A stretch of DNA of 64,000 bases, from the NCBI RefSeq assembly GCF_013410375.1, contig NZ_JACCFL010000001.1, positions 496,001-560,000 on the forward strand, read 5' to 3'. This document shows positions 1 to 8,625 of this stretch, one piece after another. The notes beneath the pieces are model-generated. The model made no database searches, was not told the DNA's origin, and saw only the letters and a program-made list of their open reading frames with translations. The first letter of the stretch is position 1, and every line of letters begins with the position of its first letter. The position numbers and the translations under genes are program-made. Source of the stretch: Leifsonia shinshuensis. GTDB taxonomy: Bacteria > Actinomycetota > Actinomycetes > Actinomycetales > Microbacteriaceae.

Positions 1-729
1 GCGGAGGCCCATGATCTGGGCCGAGCGCACCGCAGCCTCCTCGTACTCCGGCGTCAGCTCGACCTTCTCGACCGTGCCGCCGCGGTGCACGTTGGAGCGG
101 AACTCGTCCCCGCTCGCCACACGCCGCATCGCCGCCACCACGCGGTCGCCGACGACGAGCGCGCGGATGTCGCGCCCGCGGCTCTCCGAGATGAAGCTCT
201 GGATGAGGACGTTCTGCTTGGTGGAGTGCAGCGTCTCCACGATCGACTCGGCGATCTTCGCCTCCGGCGCGAGGATGACGCCGATGCCCTGGGTGCCCTC
301 CAGCAGCTTGATGACGACCGGCGCGCCGCCGACCTGCTCGATCGCCATGCGCACATCGGCGCGGCTGTTCACGAACGTGGTCGCCGGCATCCCGATGTTG
401 TGCCGCGACAGGATCTGGTTGGCGCGCAGCTTGTCGCGCGAGTTGGTGATCCCGTTGGCGGTGTTCGGCGTGTAGACGTCCATCTGCTCGAACTGGCGGA
501 CGACGGCGGTGCCGTAGTAGGTGATCGAGTTGCCGATGCGCGGCAGGACGGCGTCGTAGTCGGACAGCAGCCGGCCGCGGTACTGCAGGTCGGGCTCCTC
601 GCCGGAGAGGTCGATCGCGAAGCGGAGCGTGTTCAGCACCTTGACGGTGTGGCCGCGGTCGCGCGCGGCCGCGCGCAGCCGCTGGGTGGAGTACGCGTGC
701 GGAGCGCGGGAGAGGATGGCGAGCTTCAT
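1..729 (-). CDS. rimK: RimK-family ATP-grasp ligase (3' end outside window)
   Basis: Probable ATP-dependent alpha-L-glutamate ligase that adds glutamate to a protein C-terminus (ribosomal protein S6 in E. coli) or makes poly-glutamate. The 243 codons present start MKLAILSR and carry the RimK N-terminal domain, then the ATP-grasp core with the ATP-binding stretch GGAPVVIKLLEGTQGIGV and the later SRGRDIRALVVGDRVVAAMRR segment. The gene runs off the left edge, so the C-terminal tail is unseen. It is divergent from a protease-fold gene only 25 bp away, a partner often found with rimK. The family call is firm; the true acceptor protein is unknown. Confidence 0.9.
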   Translation of the reverse strand, partial: MKLAILSRAPHAYSTQRLRAAARDRGHTVKVLNTLRFAIDLSGEEPDLQYRGRLLSDYDAVLPRIGNSITYYGTAVVRQFEQMDVYTPNTANGITNSRDKLRANQILSRHNIGMPATTFVNSRADVRMAIEQVGGAPVVIKLLEGTQGIGVILAPEAKIAESIVETLHSTKQNVLIQSFISESRGRDIRALVVGDRVVAAMRRVASGDEFRSNVHRGGTVEKVELTPEYEEAAVRSAQIMGLR

Positions 730-754
730 CGATGGATCCTGCGAAGATAGGGGA

Positions 755-1276
755 ATGGCCGGTGACCTCCATTCAAACACCCTGGTCGTGGGGTGGCGTG
801 AATGGGCGAGCCTGCCCAGCATCGGCATTCCGTGGATCAAAGTCAAGATCGACACCGGGGCGCGCAGTTCGGCGCTGCACGCGTTCGACCTGGAGGAGCT
901 CCCGGGCGACCGCGTCCGGTTCATGGTGCACCCGTGGCAGGACGCGGACACCGACGCGTCGGTGGTCGAGGTCCCCATCCACGACCGCCGCGTGGTGCGC
1001 AGCTCGTCGGGCCACACCGAGGAGCGGATCGTGGTGCTGCAGGAGATCGTCCTGGGCGGCCGGACGGTCCTCGCCGAGACCACGCTGAGCAACCGCGACC
1101 AGATGGGCTTCCGGATGCTGGTGGGCCGGGAGGCCCTCCGCCAGGGCTTCGTCGTCGACCCGGGCCGCTCGTTCCTCGCGGGGCGTGCGCCGCGGGAGGT
1201 CCGGCGGCGGAACCGGGGGAGGACGGCGGAGCCGGGGGCAGCGCGGCAGTCTGCGACCGAGGACCCTACCGCATGA
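755..1276 (+). CDS. RimK/LysX-associated ATP-dependent zinc protease-like protein
   Basis: 173-aa protein of the PF05618 family (putative ATP-dependent zinc protease, retropepsin-like fold), often encoded beside rimK. The family signature is visible: VGWREWASLPSIGIPWIKVK followed by the IDTGARSSALHA active-site-like loop, and a second conserved segment NRDQMGFRMLVGREAL. The ATG at 755 is chosen because an AGGGGA ribosome site sits just before it. The gene overlaps the following MFS gene by 4 bp (ATGA), so the two are probably co-transcribed. By genome context it may process the RimK product; this is inference. Confidence 0.8.
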   Translation: MAGDLHSNTLVVGWREWASLPSIGIPWIKVKIDTGARSSALHAFDLEELPGDRVRFMVHPWQDADTDASVVEVPIHDRRVVRSSSGHTEERIVVLQEIVLGGRTVLAETTLSNRDQMGFRMLVGREALRQGFVVDPGRSFLAGRAPREVRRRNRGRTAEPGAARQSATEDPTA

Positions 1277-2676
1277 CGCGGACGGCCGTGTCGTTCAGCC
1301 GCGGCCTCGCACTCCTCGTGGCCGCCACGTTCTTCATGGAGAACCTGGACGGCACGATCATCCAGACCGCCGCCCCCACGATGGCGCGCGAGTTCGGCGT
1401 CGCGCCGGCCGACGTGAGCGTCGCGATGGTCGCCTACCTGCTGGCGGTGGCCGCCGGCATCCCGGCGACCGGCTGGCTGTCCCGCCGGATCGGCATCCGC
1501 CCGGTGCTGCTGACCGCGATCGTCGTCTTCACCGTCGCGTCGCTGCTGTGCGCGTTCGCGCCGACGCTCACGCTGCTGACCGTCGCCCGCGTGCTGCAGG
1601 GCATCGGCGGCGCGCTCATGGTGCCGGTGGGGAGGCTGGCGGTGCTCCGCGACATCGACCCGGTCGACCTGCTCGACGCGATCGCCTACCTCACCTGGCC
1701 CGCGCTCATCGCCCCGGTGATCGCGCCCGCCCTCGGCGGCATCCTGTCGGACACGGTCGGCTGGCGCTGGATCTTCCTCATCAACCTCCCCTTCGGCGTC
1801 GCCGCGGTCATCGCCGGGCTGGTGCTGGTGCCGCACACCGAACGGCAGCGCGACCTCCCGTTCGACGGCCGTGGCTACGCGGCGATCGCGCTCGCCCTGG
1901 TGCTGCTCACCGCCGGAGCGGAGGGGCTGAGCGCCGAGGACGCGCGGCTCCAGCTCGCGGGCGGCGCCGCCATCCTCGTCGCGATCGCCGTCGGCTGGGT
2001 CGCCATCGCGGGGTCGCGCGGCCGGGAGCACGCGCTCTTCGACTGGAGCGTGCTGCGGCTGCACTCGTTCCGGGCGGGGAACATCAGCGGCGGCGTCTAC
2101 CGGATGATCATCACGGGAGCGCCCTTCCTGTTCACGCTGCTGTTCCAGCTCGCCTACGGCTGGAGCGCGACCGTCGCCGGCCTCACCGTCATCGCGATCT
2201 TCGTCGGCAACCTCGCGATCAAGCCGTTCACGACCCCGCTCATCCGCCGGTTCGGCTTCCGCACGGTGCTTATCTGGTCCAACCTGCTCGGCATGCTGGT
2301 GCTGGCGGCATTCGTCGGGATCGGGCCCGCGGCGCCGCTGCCCGTGCTGCTCCTGCTGCTGGTGGCGAGCGGCGTGTTCCGGTCCATCGGATTCAGCGCG
2401 TACAACACGCTCCAGTTCGCGGACGTGGACGCGGCGGACACCAACAACGCGAACACGCTCGCGTCCGCGCTGCAACAGGTCGCGACCGCGCTGGGACTCG
2501 CGGTGGTCGCGGTGTTCGTGCGGGCCTCCACCGGGGTGTCCGAGGGCGTGACCGGGTCGCCGCTGCCCGGCTACCACTGGGCGTTCGCGCTCGCCGCGGC
2601 GCTGCTGCTCATCCCGCTGGCGGGCGCGTTCCAGCTGCCGCACGACGCCGGGGCGCGGGCGACCGCCCGGCGCTGA
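1273..2676 (+). CDS. MFS transporter, DHA2 (EmrB/QacA) type
   Basis: 467-aa multidrug-type proton antiporter of the major facilitator superfamily in the cytoplasmic membrane. The N-terminal MENLDGTIIQTAAPTMAREF stretch and the motif-A-like region WLSRRIGIRPVLL are typical of the DHA2 branch with 14 membrane segments, and hydrophobic segments cover the whole length. It starts inside the stop codon of the protease-like gene (ATGA overlap), which fixes the start and implies translational coupling. Substrate unknown. Confidence 0.88.
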   Translation: MTRTAVSFSRGLALLVAATFFMENLDGTIIQTAAPTMAREFGVAPADVSVAMVAYLLAVAAGIPATGWLSRRIGIRPVLLTAIVVFTVASLLCAFAPTLTLLTVARVLQGIGGALMVPVGRLAVLRDIDPVDLLDAIAYLTWPALIAPVIAPALGGILSDTVGWRWIFLINLPFGVAAVIAGLVLVPHTERQRDLPFDGRGYAAIALALVLLTAGAEGLSAEDARLQLAGGAAILVAIAVGWVAIAGSRGREHALFDWSVLRLHSFRAGNISGGVYRMIITGAPFLFTLLFQLAYGWSATVAGLTVIAIFVGNLAIKPFTTPLIRRFGFRTVLIWSNLLGMLVLAAFVGIGPAAPLPVLLLLLVASGVFRSIGFSAYNTLQFADVDAADTNNANTLASALQQVATALGLAVVAVFVRASTGVSEGVTGSPLPGYHWAFALAAALLLIPLAGAFQLPHDAGARATARR

Positions 2677-2710
2677 CCGCCGTCGCTAGCCGGCCCCTCG
2701 CCGAGCGGTG

Positions 2711-2815
2711 CTAGCGGAGGCGCTCCTCCTCGTCGCGCTCGAGGCGCTCCTTCTCGGCGTCCTTCGCTTCCTGCTCCTTCTGGATCTCCTCTTCGCGAGG
2801 CGTCTTGTTCGTCAC
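2711..2815 (-). CDS. 34-aa highly charged small protein
   Basis: A short frame from GTG at 2815 with a strong GGGAGGA ribosome site 6 nt upstream. The product (TNKTPREEEIQKEQEAKDAE...) is almost entirely Glu, Lys and Arg and would form a single charged helix. No domain is recognised. Support comes from the ribosome site and the protein-like composition; it could be a small regulatory or ribosome-associated protein, but no function is claimed. Confidence 0.5.
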   Translation of the reverse strand: MTNKTPREEEIQKEQEAKDAEKERLERDEEERLR

Positions 2816-3392
2816 GTCGATCCTCCCTCGATGCCGGAATCCTACGCCGCGCCGCTCGCCACGCCCACGGCCCGCTCCACTCCCACGGCCCACCCCCGGT
2901 CCCACACAGCCGGCACGTCGCTAACGGAGGACATCCCGCCCCACACCGCCCGATACTCCTCCGTTGCCCGCTTTCTCTCGGCGTGTCGCCCCGCATCTCC
3001 TCCGTTGCCCACGCCTGTCGCCAGCGGAGGAGATGGCCGCCGACACGCGAGTGCAGCCTACGGAGGAGATGCGCGACGGTCGAAGCCGGAACTCCTCCGT
3101 TGCCCGCGTTTCCCCGGGCGCGCCGGGCCGAGTGTCCTCCGTTGGCCACGCGTGCTGCGAACGGAGCAGATCGCGGTCGACACGCCGGCCGGGAGCGGCT
3201 ACCGGCGGAGGTGGCGGTCGACACGCCGGCCGGGAGCAGCCACCGGAGGAGGTGGCGGTCGACACGCCGCGGGGGAGCAGCCAGCGGAGGAAATGAGGGG
3301 CAGCGGAGGGGGAGACTCCTCCGTTGGCAGCGGGGGCAGGGTGGGGCAGGGTGGGGCGGGGGCGGGGCGGCTGCGGGTGGGGTGGCGCCGCG
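2816..3392. repeat. Intergenic repeat region with AACGGAGGA/TCCTCCGTT motifs and a 41-bp tandem repeat
   Basis: No convincing gene lies here. The 9-mer AACGGAGGA or its complement TCCTCCGTT (often followed by G) occurs at 2923, 2957, 2998, 3093, 3135 and 3317, with variants at 3023, 3059, 3160, 3283 and 3302, in both orientations. Within it, three copies of a 41-bp unit containing GCGGTCGACACGCCG start at 3173, 3214 and 3255. Facing copies could pair into hairpins. All open frames crossing the region are low-complexity and lack ribosome sites. Confidence 0.8.
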
Positions 3393-4916
3393 CTACTCGC
3401 GGAGCAGTGCGCGGAGCGTGCCGATGGTGTCGGCCTCGGCCGCCGGCTTGTCGTCGCGGTAGCGCTTGACGCGCGCGAAGCGGAGGGCGATGCCGCCGGG
3501 GTAGCGGGACGAGCGCTGGACGCCGTCGATCGCGATCTCGACCACGGTCGTCGGCGCTACCCAGACGGTGCCGGGCGTGCGGCGCACCTCGATCCGCTGG
3601 AACTCCTCGGTCTGCCAGCGCAGCAGCTCGTCGGTGAGGCCCTTGAACGTCTTGCCGACCATCACGAACCCGCCCGGCTCGCCGAACGCGCCGTCCGGGT
3701 CGCGCGCGCCCAGGTGCAGATTCGAGAGCAACCCGGCGCGCCGGCCCGAGCCCCACTCGCACGCCAGCACCACCAGGTCGTAGGTGAGCACCGGCTTGAC
3801 CTTGATCCAGCTCGCTCCGCGACGGCCGGCGGCATAGGGGGAGTCGATCGCCTTGACGACGACGCCCTCCTGGCCGGCGGCGAGGGCGTCGCGCGAGACC
3901 CGTTCGGCTGCCTCCGGGTCGTCGGTGACCTCGCCGGGGATCCGGTACTCGCCGGCGACCCGCTCCAGCTCCGCGATCCGGACCGACAGCGGCTCGTCCA
4001 GCAGGTCCCGCCCGTCCACGTGGAGGACATCGAAGAACCACGGGTGCAGCAGGGTCTCCCGCCCGGCCTCCGCGCCGAAACGCGACATCGTCTCCTGGAA
4101 CGGCCGCGGGCCGCCGTCCTCGTCGAGTGCCAGGGTCTCGCCGTCGAGGACCAGGTCGCGGGCGGGCAGCCGGCGCACGATCTCCACCACCTCGGGGACG
4201 CGGTGCGTGATGTCGGCGAGCGTCCGGGTGAAGACGCGCACGGTGTCGCCCGAGCGGTGCACCTGGATGCGCGCGCCGTCGAGCTTGTACTCGACCGACG
4301 CGCGGCCGGTGGTCTCCAGCGCGGCGGAGGCCGACGCCGCGGTGGCGGCCAGCATCGGCAGCACCGGCCGCCCGACGACGAGGCCCACCGCGGCGAGCTC
4401 CTCGGCGGTGCCGGTCAGCGCCAGGACGGCGGCCGCGCCCAGGTCGCCCGTGAGCATCGCGGCCCGGCGCACGTCGGGCCCCGGGCGGTCGGCGGTGCGG
4501 GCGATCGCGTCGAGCAGCACGCCCTCCAGGGCGCCGGTCCGCATCTCGCCGAGGAGGATGCGCGCCAGCAGGTCCTGCTCGCCCGGCGTCGCGCGCGCTG
4601 CGAAGTCGCGGAGCGCGGCGCTGCGGTCGCGTGCCGACCCCTCCCCGCCGAGCGCGGCGAGTTCGCCGAGCAGGGTATCGAGATCGAGGACGGTCAGGGT
4701 CGGGATATCCACACCCGCGCCCATGACATCCGCCACCCCGCGCCAGCCCACGCCGACGCGGCCCTGACGCGGCTTGCCGACCAGGAAGCCGACCGCCGGC
4801 GCGATCTCCTCCGGCTCCAGGGCGCCGAGCAGGCCCGCGAGCGCGTCGACCTTGGCCAGGCGCGAGCGCGTTCCCGCGACGGTCTCCAGCGTGGTGACGA
4901 TCGTGTCGAGAAGCAC
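3393..4916 (-). CDS. ligB: ATP-dependent DNA ligase
   Basis: 507-aa ATP-dependent DNA ligase of the actinobacterial LigB type, which seals nicks through a ligase-AMP intermediate. Domains in order: N-terminal DNA-binding domain (about 1-190), adenylation domain with motif I EYKLDGAR and catalytic Lys211, motif III-IV around LVLDGETLAL, motif V GVVVKAIDSPY...SWIKVKP, and a C-terminal OB fold. Length matches the family. The start is GTG at 4916. It is an accessory ligase beside the essential NAD-dependent LigA, which is not in this window. The neighbouring hdeD-like gene is on the same strand 71 bp away. Confidence 0.93.
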   Translation of the reverse strand: MLLDTIVTTLETVAGTRSRLAKVDALAGLLGALEPEEIAPAVGFLVGKPRQGRVGVGWRGVADVMGAGVDIPTLTVLDLDTLLGELAALGGEGSARDRSAALRDFAARATPGEQDLLARILLGEMRTGALEGVLLDAIARTADRPGPDVRRAAMLTGDLGAAAVLALTGTAEELAAVGLVVGRPVLPMLAATAASASAALETTGRASVEYKLDGARIQVHRSGDTVRVFTRTLADITHRVPEVVEIVRRLPARDLVLDGETLALDEDGGPRPFQETMSRFGAEAGRETLLHPWFFDVLHVDGRDLLDEPLSVRIAELERVAGEYRIPGEVTDDPEAAERVSRDALAAGQEGVVVKAIDSPYAAGRRGASWIKVKPVLTYDLVVLACEWGSGRRAGLLSNLHLGARDPDGAFGEPGGFVMVGKTFKGLTDELLRWQTEEFQRIEVRRTPGTVWVAPTTVVEIAIDGVQRSSRYPGGIALRFARVKRYRDDKPAAEADTIGTLRALLRE

Positions 4917-4987
4917 GACCTCAGTGTGTCATCGGCCGCTGACGCCGAGAAGGGGAGGCGCCGAGAAACCGGCCCCGCGGAACGCCC

Positions 4988-5596
4988 TCAGACCTCCGGC
5001 GTCGCGATCCCGCGGCCGAACGTGATCGCGCGCACGATCTGCACGATCCCGAGCACGATGAGACTGATCCCCGCGAGCAGGAAGAGCACCACGATCCCCC
5101 ACAGCGGGCTGAACAGCAGCACGATGCCGGCGACGATGCTCAGGATGCCGAAGAAGATCGACCAGCCGCGCGACGGCGAGTCGCCGAGCTGGGCGAGCGC
5201 GACCGCGCCCTCCACGATCCACGCGATGCCGACCAGGATGCCGATGAACACCGCCAGGAAAGCCGTGGTCCCCTGGAGGTTCGCGAACGCGATGACCGCG
5301 CCGATGACGAGCAGGATGCCGAAGACGATGTCGAGCGCTCTCGCGCCGCCGCCGATGCCGCGCGCGAAGATGCCGATGCCGAGGTAGGCGATGCCGGAGA
5401 TGAGCAGCGAGATCGCGATCAGCACGGTGAGCCCGACCGCCGCGGTCTTCGGCCAGAACACGATGATGACGCCGATGATGAGGGCGACGGCGCCGCTGAT
5501 CCCCAGCGCGACGCGCACGCTGTTGATGGCCGCCTTCGTCAGGTCTTGCCCGTTGAGCGAGAACGACGCGAACGCGGAGGGCTGAGAGCTGGACAT
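4988..5596 (-). CDS. HdeD-family (DUF308) membrane protein
   Basis: 202-aa integral membrane protein with six hydrophobic segments arranged as two related three-helix halves, typical of the HdeD/DUF308 family named after the E. coli acid-resistance protein. The ATG at 5596 has a good AGAAGGAG site. The family is linked to acid and envelope stress, but biochemical function is not known. It lies directly upstream of the ligase gene on the same strand and could be co-transcribed. Confidence 0.85.
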   Translation of the reverse strand: MSSSQPSAFASFSLNGQDLTKAAINSVRVALGISGAVALIIGVIIVFWPKTAAVGLTVLIAISLLISGIAYLGIGIFARGIGGGARALDIVFGILLVIGAVIAFANLQGTTAFLAVFIGILVGIAWIVEGAVALAQLGDSPSRGWSIFFGILSIVAGIVLLFSPLWGIVVLFLLAGISLIVLGIVQIVRAITFGRGIATPEV

Positions 5597-5706
5597 CGCG
5601 GCTCCTTCTGGTGATGGGAACGGATTCCTCGGACCGTATCGCCGCGGGACCCGCGGTGTCTAGAGTCTTCGTGCGTGTGTGAAATCAAGCGTCATGCGCC
5701 TGACCG

Positions 5707-5877
5707 TCAGTAGTCCTCGCGTCCCTCGCCGAGCACTGACAGGGTGTCCTGGTCCTCCGACCAGTCGCGCAGCGCGCGCTCCAGCTGGCGCCGCGTCCAG
5801 TCGTGGGTCACCTCGCCGTCGCCGAGCCGTGCGAGCCGGTCGAGCCGCTCCGCCGCCGTCCCCTCGAGATCGTCCAT
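5707..5877 (-). CDS. 56-aa hypothetical protein
   Basis: A short frame MDDLEGTAAERLDRLARLGD...REDY with an AGAGGGGA ribosome site 6 nt before the ATG at 5877. The sequence is acidic and helical with an RLDRLARL stretch and WTRRQLERALRDW, so it looks like a genuine small protein. No family recognised and no function assigned. Confidence 0.6.
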   Translation of the reverse strand: MDDLEGTAAERLDRLARLGDGEVTHDWTRRQLERALRDWSEDQDTLSVLGEGREDY

Positions 5878-6301
5878 CGTCGTTCCCCTCTCCGCGAATC
5901 TTCAAGCATCTTCGAGCGCCGGACCGCGTCCTCGCGCTCCTCGCCGCGGTCGCCCGGCGGCGGGTGGGACCAGCCGCCGTCTGCTTGGCGCTGCCCGTGG
6001 GGCGGACCGCCTGAAACCCGGTGCTCCCGCTCTTGTCTCACGGCTCGGCCGGGCGACCTGGCTCGCCGTCGACCCCATGGTGCACCCGAGGGGGCCGGTC
6101 GCGGTAGCCCGCAGAGCATCCCATACCGGTCGGTATGATCGCCGACTACCGCGATGCTCCGACCGGTTCAAGTGGTCTTCGCGACCTCGCAGAGGGTACG
6201 GACGGGAGGTCCAGACGGGTCTCGTAACGTCGCCGGATGCCCGTGGTCGACCCAGGCCGGCACCCCTGCCGGCCTCGTCGCGGGCGACGGAAAGGATCCA
6301 C
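5878..6301. other. 424-bp intergenic region with stacked inverted repeats
   Basis: No gene seen. The region lies upstream of the secreted protein at 6302 and of the small ORF ending at 5707. Its notable content is a set of dyads between 6101 and 6159 (listed separately). Open frames through it are GC-driven and lack protein-like composition. Confidence 0.6.
6101..6159. promoter_or_regulatory. Stacked inverted repeats with TetR-like operator at 6122-6137
   Basis: CATACCGGTCGGTATG at 6122-6137 is an inverted repeat with perfect 7-bp arms and a 2-bp centre, the shape of a TetR-family operator. It is flanked by GAGCATC (6114-6120) matched by GATGCTC (6153-6159), and GCGGTAG (6101-6107) matched by CTACCGC (6146-6152). 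The two outer pairs interleave, so as RNA they could only form together as a pseudoknot. No TetR gene is adjacent. The element precedes the secreted protein gene at 6302 by about 165 bp. Confidence 0.5.
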
Positions 6302-7180
6302 GTGAAGAACACCATCCAGAACACCTCCGGAACCACCCGCACCGCGTTCGGCGCCCGTCGCGTCGTCATCGGCGCCGCCTCGATCGTGGCGGCAGGAGCT
6401 CTCATCGGCGTGGGGGCGCAGGGGGCCTTCGCGGCCACCGGCGACACCGGTGCTGCCGGCTCCGGCTCGGCGACCGTGTCCAGCTCGACCTCGACCCCTG
6501 GCGTGTCGGGTTCGGCGTCGGCCGGGGGCTCGGCCTCGTTCGGCGACCAGGACCACGGCTCCTCGCTGTTCGGTCAGGCCCACGCGCTCTTCAACGGTCA
6601 CATCAACGGCGCCAAGGCGCAGAAGCTCGCCCAGAAGATCGTGGCGGACACCCCGGTCTTCTCGCTGCTGCCCGACAGCCTGCAGAGCGACCTGAAGACG
6701 CTGGCGAACGCCGCCTCGCAGGACCGCACGGCCGACGCGAAGAAGCTCGTGTCGACCGCGCTCGACGGCGGCTACGGCACCGCCATCCAGAAGCTCGCCG
6801 ACCAGCTCAAGGGCGGGACCTCGGCCAGCGGCTCGGAGAACTCGGACACCCGGGGCGGCCTGGACCTGAAGGGGCTCGACGTGAAGGGCCTGATCGACGG
6901 CCTGCGCAGCGGCGACCTCCTCGGCTCCGCCACGGGCAGCACCTCGCAGCTCAGCTCCGAGGTGAGCACGATCGCCTCGACCGTGACCGGCGACAGCCAG
7001 CTCGCGTCGAAGCTCCCCGACTCGCTGCGCACCGACCTGTCGCAGCTCGCGTCGGCCCCGGCCTCCGCGCAGACCGCCGACCTCCAGCACCTCGCGACCA
7101 CCGCCCTCAGCGGCGGCTACGGCTCGCAGGTCCAGCAGGTCGCCGACCAGCTCGAGTCGGCTCTCACCGCGGCCCACTGA
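6302..7180 (+). CDS. Secreted protein with two internal homologous repeats
   Basis: 292 aa, starting at GTG 6302 behind a GAAAGGA ribosome site. An N-terminal signal peptide (hydrophobic AAGALIGVGAQGAFA ending near residue 45) is followed by a Ser/Gly-rich linker and two related modules. Each has a LPDSL..DL..LA core followed by a conserved GGYG and Q(K/Q)(L/V)ADQL, ending at DQLKGG and DQLESAL respectively. This is an internal duplication. No known domain is recognised; an envelope or extracellular role is inferred from the signal peptide. A hairpin terminator follows at 7259. Confidence 0.75.
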   Translation: MKNTIQNTSGTTRTAFGARRVVIGAASIVAAGALIGVGAQGAFAATGDTGAAGSGSATVSSSTSTPGVSGSASAGGSASFGDQDHGSSLFGQAHALFNGHINGAKAQKLAQKIVADTPVFSLLPDSLQSDLKTLANAASQDRTADAKKLVSTALDGGYGTAIQKLADQLKGGTSASGSENSDTRGGLDLKGLDVKGLIDGLRSGDLLGSATGSTSQLSSEVSTIASTVTGDSQLASKLPDSLRTDLSQLASAPASAQTADLQHLATTALSGGYGSQVQQVADQLESALTAAH

Positions 7181-7258
7181 GGCGTGGGCCGCACGCGGCC
7201 TCCCCTCTCCGCTGAACGGAAGGGCCGATAGGTCCACCCCGATAGGGTCCGCGCGCAT

Positions 7259-7303
7259 CGCGCCCCCGCCGCACTCGTCAAAACGGGTGGAGGCGGGGGC
7301 GCG
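7259..7303 (+). terminator. Hairpin downstream of the secreted protein gene
   Basis: Perfect 12-bp arms CGCGCCCCCGCC (7259-7270) and GGCGGGGGCGCG (7292-7303) around a 21-nt loop, 78 bp after the stop at 7180. There is no clear T tract, as is common in high-GC actinobacteria. Confidence 0.6.
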
Positions 7304-7381
7304 TTCGCGTCGCGGCGGCGCGGCGCGGAATCGTCCCCGAGGCGGATGCCGTCCCGCCGCGCGCGGGAGCATGATGCGAGC

Positions 7382-7924
7382 ATGTGGCTGCACAGGATCG
7401 TCATCGCCGTGGCGGCGTACGCGCTGTTCGCGGGCGGGCTCGCCACGCTCTACATCGTCGAGCAGCAGACGGGCCGCAGCGCCGTGGAGGACGCCCCGCG
7501 CGCCCTGATCTCGACCGGGCAGACCACGGCGGCCCCGACCCAGCCCGATCGTGTCGACCTCACCTACTACCTCGGCACCTTCTGGGTGCAGTACGACGCG
7601 AACGGAACCCCCATCGCCGGGAACGCCTACCTGGACGGCACGCTCGCCCGGGTCCCGAAGGGCGTGCTCGACACGGCGCGGGCGACCGGCGAGGACTCCG
7701 TGAGCTGGCAGCCGGAGCAGGGCCTCCGCTACGCGATCGTGGCGAAGCCGGTGGGGCAGGACGTCATCGTGGCCGGCCAGTCGCTGAAGCCGACCGAGGC
7801 ACGGGCCACCCGCACCCTGCTCTACATCGTCCTGGCGCTGATGGCGGGCGCGGCCGTCGTCGCCGTCGCCGTCGGGGTGGATGTGCTCCTGACGACCGCC
7901 GCGCGCCGCCGCCCCGCCGCCTAG
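7382..7924 (+). CDS. Two-pass membrane protein, hypothetical
   Basis: 180 aa with a membrane segment at about 5-25, an outer domain of about 110 residues (YYLGTFWVQYDANGTPIAGNAYLDG...), and a second membrane segment near 140-165 followed by a basic tail. The layout resembles the sensor part of a two-component kinase without kinase domains. Its stop overlaps tail-to-tail with the response regulator gene on the other strand. An accessory sensing role for that system is possible but only inferred from position. Confidence 0.6.
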   Translation: MWLHRIVIAVAAYALFAGGLATLYIVEQQTGRSAVEDAPRALISTGQTTAAPTQPDRVDLTYYLGTFWVQYDANGTPIAGNAYLDGTLARVPKGVLDTARATGEDSVSWQPEQGLRYAIVAKPVGQDVIVAGQSLKPTEARATRTLLYIVLALMAGAAVVAVAVGVDVLLTTAARRRPAA

Positions 7925-8625
7925 CGCCGCTTGACCCCGTAGCGATGCTCGGGCCGCCCCGTCGCGCCGTAGCGGAGCTCCAGCTTGAGCACGTCGCTCT
8001 GCTCCAGCTGGGTGAGCGCGCGCTGCGCGGTGGTCCGGCTGATCCCGACCGCCGCGGCGACGTCGTTGGCCGACAGGCTGCCGGTCCCGGACGCGACCGC
8101 GTCGTAGACGGACTGGAGGGTCGGCGCGAGGCGGCGCAGCTCCTCCTGCTGGCCGACCGTCGCGGGCCGCAGCAGGTCGAAGACGCGGTCGATGTCGTGT
8201 TGCGTCGCCTCCTCGGGGAAACCGCCGAGGTCCTCGTTCGCCCGCCGGAACGCCGCGAGCCGTTCGGCCAGCTGGGCGAAGCCGAACGGCTTCACCAGGT
8301 AGTGCAGCGCGCCGAGCTGCACGGCCTTCCGAACGGTGGCGATGTCGTTGGCCGCTGAGATGACGATCACCGCGGGCGCCGACGGCTCGCCGAGCAGCTC
8401 CCGGACGACCTGGAGGCCGTCCCCGTCCGGCAGGTAGATGTCCATCAGCACCAGATCGGGCTTCAGCTCGCAGGCGAGGCGGAGGGCGTCGGCGGCGCTG
8501 TGCGCCTGGCCGACGACGCGGAAGCCCGGCACGGCCTCCACGAATCCGACGTGCACGGACGCGACCCGGTAGTCGTCGTCGACCACCAGCACCGTCAGCG
8601 ACGGCGACACCGGCTGCCCGCTCAT
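7921..8625 (-). CDS. Response regulator, CitB/DcuR type
   Basis: 234-aa transcriptional response regulator. The N-terminal receiver domain has the acidic pair in VLVVDDDYR, the phospho-acceptor Asp62 in LVLMDIYLPDGDG, and the conserved Lys in YLVKPF. The C-terminal part holds a winged-helix segment (VAAAVGISRTTAQRALTQLE) like those in CitB/DpiA and DcuR. It overlaps the stop of the histidine kinase gene by 4 bp (ATGA), so the pair form an operon. Likely target: the divergently encoded ABC transporter at 10.5 kb. Confidence 0.9.
   Translation of the reverse strand: MSGQPVSPSLTVLVVDDDYRVASVHVGFVEAVPGFRVVGQAHSAADALRLACELKPDLVLMDIYLPDGDGLQVVRELLGEPSAPAVIVISAANDIATVRKAVQLGALHYLVKPFGFAQLAERLAAFRRANEDLGGFPEEATQHDIDRVFDLLRPATVGQQEELRRLAPTLQSVYDAVASGTGSLSANDVAAAVGISRTTAQRALTQLEQSDVLKLELRYGATGRPEHRYGVKRR

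Noticed and set aside
2816-3392. CRISPR array
   Set aside because: Repeats are short, in both orientations and without regular unique spacers; no cas genes nearby.
3324-5387. 687-codon plus-strand frame opposite the DNA ligase
   Set aside because: Complement shadow of ligase and hdeD-like genes; composition not protein-like and no start signal.
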